A stretch of 64,000 bases of DNA from Shewanella gelidimarina (GTDB lineage: Bacteria; Pseudomonadota; Gammaproteobacteria; Enterobacterales; Shewanellaceae): contig NZ_JAKIKW010000019.1 in the NCBI RefSeq assembly GCF_023283945.1, forward strand, positions 45,971-109,970. Direction: 5' to 3'. The first letter of the stretch is position 1, and every line of letters begins with the position of its first letter. This document shows, in pieces, positions 44,152 through 54,099 of this stretch. Both the position numbers and the translations under genes were made by a program. The notes under the pieces are model-generated. The model was not told the DNA's origin. It did not search any database and saw only the letters and a list, made by a program, of their open reading frames with translations.

Positions 44152-45715
44152 TAATAAGATCCAAGGAGATGATGAACTAGCACAAGTATCGAATGAGCTT
44201 GGGCTAGTGTCTGAAGCAGAAGCTGACGAAGTCTTCCACTCGACGAGCAAAGAGCGGTTACCCTTTGCATTTGCGCATCGATTCAACGCTGCATTAGATA
44301 AAGATGAACATGGCATTTTATCGCTTTACCATACCAGCGGCACCCCGTTATCGGCGCTGCTGGAGGCTCGTCGTTATAGTGGCAAGTCGTTACCACTGGT
44401 CAAGCTAGAGGATATAGCGTTTGAAACACGCTTAACCCAAGCGTATCAAGCCAACTCATCAGAAGCGCAGCAAATGATGGAAGATATTGGTAACGAGATG
44501 GACTTGTTTACCATCGCAGAAGAGCTACCTCAAACAGAGGATTTGCTTGAGGGTGACGATGATGCGCCAATCATTAAACTGATCAACGCGCTCTTGTCTG
44601 AAGCGATTAAAGAAGAAGCATCCGATATTCATATCGAAACCTATGAAAAGCAACTTGTTGTGCGTTTCCGCGTTGACGGTATCTTAAAAGAAGTCCTAAA
44701 GCCTAACCGCAAACTATCGTCACTGTTAGTGTCACGTATTAAAGTAATGGCGCGATTAGATATTGCAGAAAAACGCGTCCCGCAAGATGGTCGTATTTCA
44801 TTGCGTATCGCTGGTCGAGCCGTTGATGTACGTGTATCGACTATGCCATCAAGCCATGGCGAACGTGTGGTACTGCGTCTACTCGATAAAAATGCTGGCA
44901 ATTTAGATCTGGTCCAGCTGGGAATGACAGAAGCTGTCCGTGTCAAATTCGATGAGTTAATCCGCAGGCCCCACGGTATTATCTTGGTCACTGGGCCCAC
45001 AGGTTCTGGTAAAAGTACCACCTTGTATGCCGGCTTAACCGAACTCAATTCAGTTGATACCAATATTCTAACCGTCGAAGATCCTATCGAGTATGAGTTA
45101 GAGGGTATTGGTCAAACGCAAGTAAACACCAAGGTTGATATGACTTTTGCTCGTGGTCTGCGCGCTATTTTGCGTCAAGATCCTGATGTGGTCATGATTG
45201 GTGAAATTCGAGATCTTGAAACGGCGCAAATTGCTGTACAAGCTTCGTTAACCGGCCACATGGTGCTATCAACACTGCATACGAATACTGCATCTGGTTC
45301 TATTACGCGTTTACAAGATATGGGTGTTGAACCCTTCCTTGTTTCGTCGAGTTTGTTGGGCGTACTCGCACAGCGATTGATCAGAACCTTATGTAAGCAC
45401 TGTAAGGAAGAGCATGTACCTGACGAGCGTGAAAGAGAGCTACTGGGTATTGCATTTGATGACCCACGTTCAATCTACCGTGCTAAAGGCTGTCAGATCT
45501 GTGGCCATAATGGCTACCGTGGTCGTACCGGTATCCATGAGCTGCTCATTGTCGATGATCATGTGCGTGAATTGATCCATACCGGTCGCGGAGAGCTAGC
45601 GATAGAGAAACATATTCGCAAAACCGTGCCGAGTATTCGTCATGACGGTATGAGTAAAGTGCTTGCAGGGAAAACCACCCTTGAAGAAGTGCTGCGTGTC
45701 ACTCGCGAGGAATAA
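44144..45715 (+). CDS. gspE: Type II secretion ATPase
   Basis: GspE is the cytoplasmic motor that drives pseudopilus assembly. Walker A is [10 protein letters not shown], the Asp box [14 protein letters not shown] and His box [12 protein letters not shown]. The tetracysteine zinc module is complete (CKHCKEEH and CQICGHNG). The N-terminal domain contacts GspL. The start at 44144 (523 aa, [10 protein letters not shown]) overlaps the gspD stop; an upstream in-frame ATG inside gspD is not family-like. Confidence 0.96.
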   Translation: MSDNKIQGDDELAQVSNELGLVSEAEADEVFHSTSKERLPFAFAHRFNAALDKDEHGILSLYHTSGTPLSALLEARRYSGKSLPLVKLEDIAFETRLTQAYQANSSEAQQMMEDIGNEMDLFTIAEELPQTEDLLEGDDDAPIIKLINALLSEAIKEEASDIHIETYEKQLVVRFRVDGILKEVLKPNRKLSSLLVSRIKVMARLDIAEKRVPQDGRISLRIAGRAVDVRVSTMPSSHGERVVLRLLDKNAGNLDLVQLGMTEAVRVKFDELIRRPHGIILVTGPTGSGKSTTLYAGLTELNSVDTNILTVEDPIEYELEGIGQTQVNTKVDMTFARGLRAILRQDPDVVMIGEIRDLETAQIAVQASLTGHMVLSTLHTNTASGSITRLQDMGVEPFLVSSSLLGVLAQRLIRTLCKHCKEEHVPDERERELLGIAFDDPRSIYRAKGCQICGHNGYRGRTGIHELLIVDDHVRELIHTGRGELAIEKHIRKTVPSIRHDGMSKVLAGKTTLEEVLRVTREE

Positions 45716-45718
45716 TCA

Positions 45719-46942
45719 GTGCCAGCATTTGAATACAAAGCATTAGATAAAGCCGGCAAGCAACAAAAAGGTGTTGTTGAAGCAGACACCGCAAGGCATG
45801 CCCGAGGCCAGCTCAGAGAGCTGCGTTTAATGCCGCTGGAAATAACTCCAGTGGTAGAAAAAGAGAGTAAAACCAAATCCGCAGGTGTGAGCTTTTTTCA
45901 GCGCGGAATATCGGTGTCGGAACTGGCGTTGATCACTCGCCAGATTGCAACGTTAGTCGCGGCGGGCTTACCGATTGAAGAGGCCCTTAAAGCCGTCGGT
46001 CAACAATGCGAAAAAGATCGCCTCGCCAGTATGATTATGGCGGTTCGTTCACGTGTTGTTGAAGGTTATAGCTTAGCCGACTCGATGGCGGAGTTCCCCC
46101 ACATTTTTGACGAACTCTATCGCGCTATGGTGGCATCAGGTGAAAAGTCTGGTCATTTAGAAGTGGTATTGAATCGTCTTGCAGACTATACCGAGCGTCG
46201 CCAGCAACTGAAAAGCAAAATGACTCAAGCGATGATCTATCCTGTCGTCCTAACGTGTGTTGCAGTGGGTGTGATTGCTATTTTGCTTGCAGCCGTAGTG
46301 CCAGAGGTGGTTGGTCAGTTTGAGCACATGGGCCAAGCATTACCTTGGACTACCGAGTTACTCATCAGCTCTTCTGATTTTATTCGAGACTATGGACTGG
46401 TTGTTCTTGGGCTGCTTATCGGACTGTTTGTGTTATTGAAGCGCTTACTCGTGGTACCAGCCAATAGAATGAAATACGATACGCTGTTATTGCGTGTGCC
46501 TGTGGTCAGTAAGGTCAGTAAAAGTTTAAACACCGCTCGTTTTGCTCGTACTTTGAGCATCCTCGCTGCGAGTTCGGTGCCATTGCTTGATGCTATGCGC
46601 ATTGCGAGTGATGTATTGATTAATGTAAGAGTTAAAGCTGCCGTTGAAGAGGCCACATCGCGTGTGCGCGAGGGCACAAGTTTGGGTGCTGCTTTAGCAA
46701 ATACTAAACTTTTTCCGCCAATGATGCTCTATATGATTAGCTCTGGTGAAAAAAGTGGTCAACTCGAGCAGATGTTGGAGCGAGCTGCGGATAACCAAGA
46801 TCGGGAGTTTGAGTCAAATGTCACGATTGCACTGGGTGTGTTTGAACCTATGTTGGTTGTGAGCATGGCCGCCGTGGTGTTATTTATTGTGTTAGCGATT
46901 CTTCAGCCTATTTTAGCGCTGAATAATCTGATCAGTGGTTAA
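45719..46942 (+). CDS. gspF: Type II secretion inner-membrane protein F
   Basis: GspF is the polytopic platform protein. It starts at GTG 45719, four bases after gspE. It holds two repeated GspF domains (about 70-195 and 272-395), each with the ASGEKSGHLE / SSGEKSGQLEQ motif, and three membrane helices (about 170-190, 220-240 and 375-400). Length 407 is normal. Confidence 0.95.
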   Translation: MPAFEYKALDKAGKQQKGVVEADTARHARGQLRELRLMPLEITPVVEKESKTKSAGVSFFQRGISVSELALITRQIATLVAAGLPIEEALKAVGQQCEKDRLASMIMAVRSRVVEGYSLADSMAEFPHIFDELYRAMVASGEKSGHLEVVLNRLADYTERRQQLKSKMTQAMIYPVVLTCVAVGVIAILLAAVVPEVVGQFEHMGQALPWTTELLISSSDFIRDYGLVVLGLLIGLFVLLKRLLVVPANRMKYDTLLLRVPVVSKVSKSLNTARFARTLSILAASSVPLLDAMRIASDVLINVRVKAAVEEATSRVREGTSLGAALANTKLFPPMMLYMISSGEKSGQLEQMLERAADNQDREFESNVTIALGVFEPMLVVSMAAVVLFIVLAILQPILALNNLISG

Positions 46943-47011
46943 CGAATAGTTTCGATGTTGGCATTGCCATATAGCGAGATATTTAAGTCATTCAGTTAAA
47001 GGAAGTTTTTA

Positions 47012-47446
47012 ATGCAAACTCGTAGTAAACAAAAAGGTTTTACGCTTTTAGAAGTGATGGTCGTTATTGTTATTTTAGGTATTTTAGCCTCAATGGTTGT
47101 GCCTAACTTAATGGGTAATAAAGATAAAGCTGACCAACAAAAAGCGGTTTCAGACATTGTTGCGCTAGAAAATGCATTAGATATGTATCGGTTAGACAAT
47201 AGTATCTATCCAACGACAGAGCAGGGCTTAGAAGCATTAGTGCAGAAGCCAACGATGTCGCCAGAGCCACGTAACTACCGCGAAGATGGTTATGTTAAGC
47301 GTTTACCACAAGATCCATGGCGCAATGATTACCTGCTTTTAAGCCCAGGTGAAAATGGTAAGTTAGATATTTTCAGTGTCGGGCCTGATGGCCAGGCGGG
47401 TACAGAAGATGATATCGGTAACTGGAACCTGCAGAACTTACAATAA
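47012..47446 (+). CDS. gspG: Major pseudopilin
   Basis: GspG builds the shaft of the pseudopilus. The prepilin site is KQKG|FTLLEVMVVIVILGILA with Glu at +5. The C-terminal domain has the calcium-binding loop region (DGQAGTEDDIGNW) typical of GspG. Length 144. AAAGGAAG precedes the ATG. The peptidase that processes it (PilD/GspO) is not in the window. Confidence 0.96.
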   Translation: MQTRSKQKGFTLLEVMVVIVILGILASMVVPNLMGNKDKADQQKAVSDIVALENALDMYRLDNSIYPTTEQGLEALVQKPTMSPEPRNYREDGYVKRLPQDPWRNDYLLLSPGENGKLDIFSVGPDGQAGTEDDIGNWNLQNLQ

Positions 47447-47447
47447 G

Positions 47448-48041
47448 ATGACATTGTCACGAATTGTTCGAGCACGCCAAGCGGGCTTCACCTTAATGGA
47501 GGTGTTGCTCGTGGTGTTACTGATGGGATTAGCCGCTTCGGCTGTTACCTTAAGTATGGGCGGCGCAAGCCAAGAGAAAGCGCTCGAACGTCTGGCTGTG
47601 CAATTTATGATGTCAGCTGAGATGGTGTTAGATGAAACGGTACTTAGTGGTCAATTCATTGGTATTGTTGTCGAAAAAGACAGTTATGAATATGTCTATT
47701 ACGACTACGACGACGGTAAATGGAAGCCCTTAGAACAAGACAGGCTGTTATCTGCAAGGCAGATGGAACCTGGATTTGAGTTGCACCTTGTGCTAGATGG
47801 TTTGCCGCTAGTGCAAGAAGATGAAGAACAAGACAGTTGGTTCGATGAGCCTTTAATTGAACCATCGGCGGACGACAAAAAGAAATATCCGGAACCGCAA
47901 ATCCTGCTATTCCCGAGTGGTGAAATGAGTGCATTTGAACTGTCTTTCGTCACCAGAAATGAAATGAATAAAGAGATTGAAGTGGTTGTGTTCGGCGACG
48001 TGCTGGGTAGATTAAAATTGGACCATGAAGATGATATCTAG
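47448..48041 (+). CDS. gspH: Minor pseudopilin H
   Basis: A minor pseudopilin with prepilin site RQAG|FTLMEVLLVVLLMGLAAS. The start is ATG 47448, one base after the gspG stop; a longer in-frame start inside gspG is rejected. At 197 residues it carries an acidic loop (VQEDEEQDSWFDEPLIEP) near residues 120-140. Confidence 0.92.
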   Translation: MTLSRIVRARQAGFTLMEVLLVVLLMGLAASAVTLSMGGASQEKALERLAVQFMMSAEMVLDETVLSGQFIGIVVEKDSYEYVYYDYDDGKWKPLEQDRLLSARQMEPGFELHLVLDGLPLVQEDEEQDSWFDEPLIEPSADDKKKYPEPQILLFPSGEMSAFELSFVTRNEMNKEIEVVVFGDVLGRLKLDHEDDI

Positions 48042-48085
48042 TTATTTTCCTGCGTTTTCAAGCGCGAGCAACAGCGTGAGTGCTT

Positions 48086-48457
48086 ATGTTTATTAAGCAA
48101 CGCGGTATGACCTTACTTGAAGTGATTGTGGCGCTAGCGGTTTTTTCTATTGCCGCGGTATCGATTACCAAAAGCTTAGGCGAGCAGATGGCTAATATGC
48201 CGATATTGGAAGAGCGCACCATGGCACAGTGGGTCGCGCATAACCAAATGGTTGAAGCCCGCTTAGAGTCTAAGTTTCCTGATATTGGTCGTAAAGATGG
48301 CCAAGAGCAGTTAGCGAGTAAAGATTGGTATTGGCGCAAAGAGGTTGTTAAGACAACGGATGATAATTTTAGAATGATACGAATAACCATCAGCGACGAT
48401 GAGCGCTTTGGTCGTGTCATTGCCGAGGTGAGCAGTTATGTCCTCAAGTCTGACTAA
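48086..48457 (+). CDS. gspI: Minor pseudopilin I
   Basis: A minor pseudopilin of the tip complex. The prepilin site is KQRG|MTLLEVIVALAVFSIAAVS. It has the family segment RTMAQWVAHNQMVE. The start is ATG 48086, which has GTGAG six bases upstream; GTG 48080 is in frame too. Length 123. It overlaps gspJ by 20 bases. Confidence 0.93.
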   Translation: MFIKQRGMTLLEVIVALAVFSIAAVSITKSLGEQMANMPILEERTMAQWVAHNQMVEARLESKFPDIGRKDGQEQLASKDWYWRKEVVKTTDDNFRMIRITISDDERFGRVIAEVSSYVLKSD

Positions 48458-49199
48458 ATCTAATCGTGGCTTTACGCTGCTTGAGATGTTGATCGCTATT
48501 TCGATTTTTGCTTTGTTAGGGCTGGCAGCCAATACGGTACTGCACACAGTGCTACAAAACGACACGGTTACGCGTGAGTTCGCTGGCAAGTTAAAAGCGA
48601 TGCAACAAGGCTTTGGGATCATTGAGCGCGATCTAAACCAAATGGTGGCTCGCACGCCTAGGCTGCTTGACGGCGGTCGCGGTACTACGGTATTTCAAAC
48701 TGGTGACAACATGCTCGACTCAGAATCTGAGTCGCTAGTATTTTTCCGTTTAGGTTGGTTAAACCCTGACGGGCTATTACCTCGAGGTAGCCTGCAGTCG
48801 GTAGCCTACGTAGTGATAGAGGGACAGTTACAGCGTTGGTATTACCCCTATCCAGAGCCTGAAATTGGTGCTGAACCGATAAAAACGGTGATAATGGAAA
48901 AGGTTATTTCTGTTGAGTATGCTTTCTTTAGCGACGATAAATGGGAACGAAAAACCGACGCCACCAAATTACCCAAGGCGATAGCCATGGAAATTGAATT
49001 TGAAGATTTGGGCAAAGTTCAGCGTAAGTTTCTATTGCCGTTAGGGGCCCCCGCGGGCAGTAACTCGAGCAATGATAACGGCGGCAATAATAGTAATAAC
49101 AACAATAACAACAATAACGACGAAGACGAAGACGAAGACGAAGACGAAGACGAAGATGACACGGGTAATGGTTCGGGCAATAACGGTAAAGGAACTTAA
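48438..49199 (+). CDS. gspJ: Minor pseudopilin J with Asn/Asp/Glu-rich tail
   Basis: A minor pseudopilin of the tip complex. The prepilin site is SNRG|FTLLEMLIAISIFALLGLA; a standard GspJ domain runs to about residue 205 (VQRKFLLPLGAP). It is followed by an unusual low-complexity tail of some 45 residues: Ser/Asn/Gly, then a run of Asn, then alternating Glu-Asp, then Gly/Asn. The tail is encoded by AAC/AAT triplets and a GACGAA tandem tract. Length 253, longer than usual. Confidence 0.93.
   Translation: MSSSLTKSNRGFTLLEMLIAISIFALLGLAANTVLHTVLQNDTVTREFAGKLKAMQQGFGIIERDLNQMVARTPRLLDGGRGTTVFQTGDNMLDSESESLVFFRLGWLNPDGLLPRGSLQSVAYVVIEGQLQRWYYPYPEPEIGAEPIKTVIMEKVISVEYAFFSDDKWERKTDATKLPKAIAMEIEFEDLGKVQRKFLLPLGAPAGSNSSNDNGGNNSNNNNNNNNDEDEDEDEDEDEDDTGNGSGNNGKGT
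49084..49162 (+). repeat. Simple-sequence tract in gspJ
   Basis: AAT/AAC triplets (49084-49117) run directly into about six tandem copies of GACGAA (49118-49159). The unit length is a multiple of three, so slippage would change the length of the tail but keep the frame. Confidence 0.9.
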
Positions 49200-49201
49200 C
49201 G

Positions 49202-50182
49202 ATGCGGACTAAGCAGCGTGGAGTCGCCCTCATTGTCGTGTTATTGATTGTAGCAATAGTGGCAATAGTGGCGACCAAGATCACCTCTAGAAACCAGATA
49301 TCTGTTAGACGCACCATTAATTTGGCGCAATACGATCAAGCTTTTTGGTATGCCATCTCGGCTGAAGAGATCGCGAAGAAGGTCTTAAAACAAGATTTAG
49401 AAGACTCTGATACTGTGCATATGCAACAGTACTGGGCGCAAGCCGATGTGATTTTTCCAGCAGAGAATGGGGAGATCGCCGGTAAAATAAGTGATATGCA
49501 GTCATGCTTTAACCTGAATGCATTATCACAGACGACTAAGACAGTAGAAAATGGTCAACCAAAATTACCTTTGCCCGCGGTGCAATTTAAAGGCTTACTA
49601 GTGGCACTGGGTATGGATGACTTTGCGGCCGAGCGCTTAGCGCAAACCTTAAAAGATTATATCGATGAGGATACGACTGCAGGACCTTACGGTGCAGAAG
49701 ATGCAGACTATGAGGCGCGTAATGTCCCTTATCGTGCTGCTAATACCTTGCTGAGCCATAAGAGTGAACTGCGTGCGGTGATGGGGTTTACCCAAGATAT
49801 CTATCTGAAAATAGCGCCGTATGTCTGTGCAGTACCGGGCAATAGCACTATGGTGTTAAATGTTAATACGGTCCCTGTTGAGCAAGCGGCACTGATTGCT
49901 GGCATGCTCGATAATAAAATTTCGGTGGGTGAAGCGGAAAGCATCATTAACCAACGCCCTGGTGATGGCTACGAAAAAATAGACGAGTTTTGGGAAAACT
50001 CCTCTATCGCTAGTCTAGCCAGTGATGCACAACTTAAATCAAGTTTTGGGGTGACCAGTAGCTATTTCCTACTGCAAGCGGGAGCCAAGGTTGATAACGC
50101 CGTCTTTAGGCTTGAAAGTGTGCTCAAAGGCGATAGCAAAACGCTAGAAGTGTTATCCCGGCAGTTTGGCGGACAAAAATAA
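49202..50182 (+). CDS. gspK: Minor pseudopilin K
   Basis: GspK caps the pseudopilus tip. The prepilin site is KQRG|VALIVVLLIVAIVAIVA, without Glu at +5, as is usual for GspK. A large alpha-helical insertion domain follows, with the metal-binding region around LKDYIDEDTTAGPYGAEDADY. Length 326. It begins three bases after gspJ. Confidence 0.94.
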   Translation: MRTKQRGVALIVVLLIVAIVAIVATKITSRNQISVRRTINLAQYDQAFWYAISAEEIAKKVLKQDLEDSDTVHMQQYWAQADVIFPAENGEIAGKISDMQSCFNLNALSQTTKTVENGQPKLPLPAVQFKGLLVALGMDDFAAERLAQTLKDYIDEDTTAGPYGAEDADYEARNVPYRAANTLLSHKSELRAVMGFTQDIYLKIAPYVCAVPGNSTMVLNVNTVPVEQAALIAGMLDNKISVGEAESIINQRPGDGYEKIDEFWENSSIASLASDAQLKSSFGVTSSYFLLQAGAKVDNAVFRLESVLKGDSKTLEVLSRQFGGQK

Positions 50183-50226
50183 CAACAGTCCTTTAATGAG
50201 TTAAAGAGACTCGTGGAGACAGATCA

Positions 50227-51417
50227 GTGAGTGAAAGATTATTCATCCGTTTAGGGCAATCATTTGAGCAACCATGTTCGTGGCTCGTTTGGTCTGAACA
50301 GGAGCAAGAAATTATAGGTTCTGGTGAACTGAGTGATGCCAGTGCGCTATCAACTCTGACTGAAAGAGCGGGTAACCGTGCGGTAGACGTTTTAGTCCCG
50401 GCCTCTAGCATTACATTGACTGCAGTGGACCTGCCAGAAAAGGGTCAGCGCCAAGCGATTAAAGCGCTACCTTTTATGCTGGAAGAAAATTTAGCTCAAG
50501 ATGTTGATGAGCTTCATTTTGTCGTAGGCCCACGCCAAGGTGACGCACTCAGCATTGCTGTCGTGGCACACGAACAGATGCAAAATTGGATTGAATGGCT
50601 AGCTGAAGCTGGGCTAAAAGCCAAGTGTATCGTCCCTGATTGTTTGGCACTGCCGCTGGCTGAGTGTGACTGGGCAGCCATTACTTTTGGGCAAGATATA
50701 CTGCTTAGAACAGGTGAAAGCAGTGGTGTTAGCCTTAATAAAGACTGGTTAGATGTGGCTTTACCACAATTGTTAGCTGATAGCGTAAACACCACCACTG
50801 TCGCAGGCTATACCGAATTAACGTTGACGGGTGTTGATATTAAAGAGCAGCCACTCGACCTCCCGATGCTGGTATTGGCTCGGGGCATACTGAATGCACC
50901 AATGAATTTACTGTCAGGTGTTTATCAGCCTAAACGCGAATATGGCAAGCATTTGAGTTTATGGCGCAATACCGCCGTTGTATTTGCCGTGGTTGTGGTG
51001 TTGGCTCTGGTAAACAAAGGGCTCAACATTCATCAGATGAATGCCAAAGCTGATGCCGTAAAGTTACAAAGTGAACAGATTTATAAGCAAGTGGTTCCGG
51101 GCAGTTCTCGAGTCGTTAATTTACGGGCTCAAATGGAAAGCTATGTTCGCAAGATGCAGGGCGGCGGCAGTGGTAGTGAATTTTTTGCGATGCTAGAAGG
51201 TACAAAAGTCGCCTTTGCTCAAGTCACGGACTTAAAACCCACCTCATTGCGCTTTGACAGTAGTCGTAGCGAGATCCGCATGCAGGTTAAGGCCAAGAGC
51301 TACGATCAGATTGAAAAGTTTAAAGAGATAATCTCTCGCTCATATAAGCTCGATGGTGGCGCAATGAATAGCGGTGAATCAGAAGTCACTAGCACCTTAA
51401 CCATCAGGAGCAAATAA
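50227..51417 (+). CDS. gspL: Type II secretion protein L
   Basis: GspL joins the ATPase to the platform. A cytoplasmic actin-like domain (residues 1-240, with ALPFMLEENLAQDVDELHF) is followed by one membrane helix (about 247-263, TAVVFAVVVVLALV) and a ferredoxin-like periplasmic domain. It starts at GTG 50227 with GTGGAG upstream, 44 bases after gspK. Length 396. Confidence 0.94.
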   Translation: MSERLFIRLGQSFEQPCSWLVWSEQEQEIIGSGELSDASALSTLTERAGNRAVDVLVPASSITLTAVDLPEKGQRQAIKALPFMLEENLAQDVDELHFVVGPRQGDALSIAVVAHEQMQNWIEWLAEAGLKAKCIVPDCLALPLAECDWAAITFGQDILLRTGESSGVSLNKDWLDVALPQLLADSVNTTTVAGYTELTLTGVDIKEQPLDLPMLVLARGILNAPMNLLSGVYQPKREYGKHLSLWRNTAVVFAVVVVLALVNKGLNIHQMNAKADAVKLQSEQIYKQVVPGSSRVVNLRAQMESYVRKMQGGGSGSEFFAMLEGTKVAFAQVTDLKPTSLRFDSSRSEIRMQVKAKSYDQIEKFKEIISRSYKLDGGAMNSGESEVTSTLTIRSK

Positions 51418-51418
51418 G

Positions 51419-51895
51419 ATGGATAACATTAAAGTATGGTGGGCTGGACTGGTTCTGCGTGAAAAGCAGATGGTCAGTGTTTGTGGTGTCGTGTTATTGA
51501 TTGGTATTTTGTATTGGGGTATTTGGACTCCGATAGCTAACGCTGAAAATGATGCGCAGCTCAATCTTGAAGGGCAACTTAGTACGCTAAATTATGTAAA
51601 GAAGACCGCTAACCGTATCGCCGGCTTGAAACAGACAAGCCAAGGTAGTGCTTTTAAAGGCAGCTTAAGTGCAGCAGTTAACCAAACCGCAGGTAGTTTT
51701 GGTTTGACCATTACACGTATGCAGCCGCAAGGGAATAAAATCCAAGTATGGATGGATGAAGTTCCGTTCGAAACCTTGCTTAGCTACCTTTATGAGTTGG
51801 TTCAAAATCAAGGCTTGTCGTTAGAGAGCCTCGATTTGGCAGAATCTGATACGCCTGGTTTTGTAAATGTTCGCCGAATTCAGTTATCCAAGTAG
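51419..51895 (+). CDS. gspM: Type II secretion protein M
   Basis: A 158-residue bitopic protein that stabilises GspL. It has a short cytoplasmic start, one helix (about 19-37, VSVCGVVLLIGILYWGIW), and a coiled and ferredoxin-like periplasmic part (VPFETLLSYLYELVQNQGL). It starts one base after the gspL stop. Confidence 0.93.
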   Translation: MDNIKVWWAGLVLREKQMVSVCGVVLLIGILYWGIWTPIANAENDAQLNLEGQLSTLNYVKKTANRIAGLKQTSQGSAFKGSLSAAVNQTAGSFGLTITRMQPQGNKIQVWMDEVPFETLLSYLYELVQNQGLSLESLDLAESDTPGFVNVRRIQLSK

Positions 51896-51904
51896 GATGT
51901 TGTT

Positions 51905-52663
51905 GTGAAATTAGTTAAAAAAATAGCGCTCGGTTTTTTCATCTATTTGGTGTTCCTGCTGGTTTTGTTTCCTGCAAGTATGGCCGTTAAATTGGCCCCT
52001 ATCCCAGCCAATATCGTTCTCAATGGTGTGTCGGGTACTATTTGGTCTGGCAGGATTGATATGCTTAGCGTGCAAAAACGTCAAGTTGAACAGGTGCAAT
52101 GGGATTTAAGTATTGCTTCATTATTAACCGGAACGGTTAAGGCTGATATAAGTATCGGTACGCGCAGCAGTGCAGTTAATGGTAAAGGCGTTGTGGCTTA
52201 TTCATTTGGCGGACTCGATGTCAGTGGTTTGCGTTTTGACGCACCAAGTGACTTCTTGCTTGGCAAGACTCGTTTACCGTTTAAGACCAAAATCAATGGT
52301 GATATTAGTGCGTTAGTGAATACCTTTGAGCAGGGATTACCTTGGTGTGAGCAGCTAGTCGGTAAGCTATTTTTAAATAAGGTACAAGTCACCAATCAGT
52401 TTGGTAATTACCCACTCGGTGACATTGCTTTAGGCTTAAGTTGTCTCGATGGTAACGTGCAATTAGCCACTGATGAAAAGCTAAACGGATTGGGTTTAGA
52501 TGGCACCATCGTATTGGCGGACAATAAGATGATGCAGGTAAATGCCAAAATTCGTGAAGTGAATACTCAACCGGATGATTTGAAAAAAGCGCTGGGCTTT
52601 TTAGGTAAAAAAGACAGCCAAGGCTATTACCCTATTACTTATCAAGGCCGGTTGCCGATCTAG
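51905..52663 (+). CDS. gspN: Type II secretion protein N
   Basis: A 252-residue protein with an N-terminal signal anchor (LGFFIYLVFLLVLFPASMA) and a beta-rich periplasmic domain (VSGTIWSGRIDMLSV, GNVQLATDEKLNG). GspN is present in some type II systems and its role is poorly known. It starts at GTG 51905. It closes the gspC-N operon; gspO, gspA, gspB and a pilotin are not here. Confidence 0.92.
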   Translation: MKLVKKIALGFFIYLVFLLVLFPASMAVKLAPIPANIVLNGVSGTIWSGRIDMLSVQKRQVEQVQWDLSIASLLTGTVKADISIGTRSSAVNGKGVVAYSFGGLDVSGLRFDAPSDFLLGKTRLPFKTKINGDISALVNTFEQGLPWCEQLVGKLFLNKVQVTNQFGNYPLGDIALGLSCLDGNVQLATDEKLNGLGLDGTIVLADNKMMQVNAKIREVNTQPDDLKKALGFLGKKDSQGYYPITYQGRLPI

Positions 52664-52682
52664 GCATTATTAACTGTTATTA

Positions 52683-52710
52683 AAAAAGGGCACTTTATAG
52701 TGCCCTTTTT
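52683..52710. terminator. Bidirectional terminator between gspN and yrfG
   Basis: Perfect 12-bp stem AAAAAGGGCACT/AGTGCCCTTTTT with loop TTAT. Confidence 0.92.
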
Positions 52711-52727
52711 AGATCGACAAGCTCGCT

Positions 52728-53405
52728 TTAAATCAGGCTGTCGCTGGCGAGTAATTCGTCTAGCAGGTGACGATAATCTGCTATCGCAGGAAAATCGTTA
52801 AAGGGTTTAACTGGCTTCTGACTATCGGGGTTGGCGACACCTAATTGATAGCCCACCCCTGCCAGTTTCGCGGCTGCTAGAATCGCTTCGTTATCATCAA
52901 TGAATAAGCAGCGAGCTGGGTCTAAGTTAAAGTGCTGAAAAAGTTGCTGCCAGAATAACGGATGCTCTTTTGGGTAACCGGTTTCATGGCTAGAGATCAT
53001 CTCATCGAGCCCAAGTGCTAAGTCTGTATGCTGCAGTTTTAGGGCTAAGCCTTTCGGGTGGGCATTTGTCACCAGGATGCGGCGCTTATCTGCTTGCTTT
53101 AACGCATATAAAAACGGCAAGCTGTCTTGGCGTAGCTGGATCTTATCCACGAGCGTTTTATGCAAGGTCATTATATCTAACCCCATCTGCCGTTCCCAAT
53201 AGTCTAAGCAGTACCAATCGAGGGTCCCCTCTACATTCTGGTAACTCTGCTCAACCCACTCCATTGCTGTTTTCTCTGTGATATTGCGTTGTTCACTGAG
53301 CGCTTTGGGGATCAAATTTAGCCAAAAATGGTTATCGAAATGAAGGTCGAGCAGGGTGCCATCCATATCGAGTAGAACGGTATCAATTTCACGCCATGGG
53401 AACAT
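52728..53405 (-). CDS. yrfG: GMP/IMP nucleotidase YrfG
   Basis: A 225-residue HAD-superfamily phosphatase. HAD motif I is LLDMDGTLLDL (residues 11-21), motif II VTNAHP, motif III around Lys in GYPKEHP, and motif IV FIDDNEAIL. Sequence and position beside nudE match E. coli YrfG, which dephosphorylates GMP and IMP. It diverges from nudE. Confidence 0.9.
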   Translation of the reverse strand: MFPWREIDTVLLDMDGTLLDLHFDNHFWLNLIPKALSEQRNITEKTAMEWVEQSYQNVEGTLDWYCLDYWERQMGLDIMTLHKTLVDKIQLRQDSLPFLYALKQADKRRILVTNAHPKGLALKLQHTDLALGLDEMISSHETGYPKEHPLFWQQLFQHFNLDPARCLFIDDNEAILAAAKLAGVGYQLGVANPDSQKPVKPFNDFPAIADYRHLLDELLASDSLI

Positions 53406-53503
53406 AGTTTGCTGATCCTAAAAATTCAGGTTGTGGAATGAGGATAGAATAGTAAGATTGTAACTGATTTCGCTAATTTATCTGCATCAACACTGGGATG
53501 TGT

Positions 53504-54058
53504 ATGACTAAAAAGAATGTTAAACCGGAAATATTGCATGCTGAAGTGGTCGCCAAGAGTCGATTATTTCAAATTGAACAAGTGCATTTAAGGTTTTCGA
53601 ATCAAGTCGAACGCCAATATGAGCGGATGAAAGGCAATAACCGTGGCGCGGTAATGGTTGTGCCCGTACTTGATCAAAAGCAGCTACTGTTAGGTCGAGA
53701 GTACGCGGCGGGCACGCACAGTTACGAGCTCGGTTTTCCGAAAGGATTGATTGATCCGGGTGAGAACGCTGCAGAGGCTGCCAACCGAGAGTTACAGGAA
53801 GAGATTGGTTTTGGATCAAAAAAACTGACTCATTTGATGGAATTAAGCTTAGCACCAGGATATTTTGCGAGTAAAATGCAGATATTTCTGGCTGAAGAGC
53901 TTTACCAGAGTAAGCTGGAAGGGGATGAACCTGAGCCGATAGAGTTGGTCAAGTGGCCACTTGACCAATGGCTGAGTTTATTACAAGAGCAGGATTTTTC
54001 AGAGTCACGTAGTGTAAGTGCTTTATTTTTAGCGCAAAAGCATCTACAACTTAAGTAG
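53504..54058 (+). CDS. nudE: ADP compounds hydrolase NudE
   Basis: A 184-residue Nudix hydrolase acting on ADP-ribose, NADH and Ap3A. The Nudix box is complete: GLIDPGENAAEAANRELQEE followed by IGF. The N-terminal VAKSRLFQIEQVHLRFSN matches E. coli NudE. ATG 53504 is chosen because it aligns with the known start and has GGGA upstream; ATG 53498 is also possible. Confidence 0.93.
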   Translation: MTKKNVKPEILHAEVVAKSRLFQIEQVHLRFSNQVERQYERMKGNNRGAVMVVPVLDQKQLLLGREYAAGTHSYELGFPKGLIDPGENAAEAANRELQEEIGFGSKKLTHLMELSLAPGYFASKMQIFLAEELYQSKLEGDEPEPIELVKWPLDQWLSLLQEQDFSESRSVSALFLAQKHLQLK

Positions 54059-54099
54059 TTCAACAAACATATTCGGGTAGTGAGGCTGTTGGAGTCGTT

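Noticed and set aside
48928..49317. Long antisense ORF with Arg-Leu repeats opposite gspJ/gspK
   Set aside because: Arises from the complement of the GACGAA tract in a well-supported gspJ frame.
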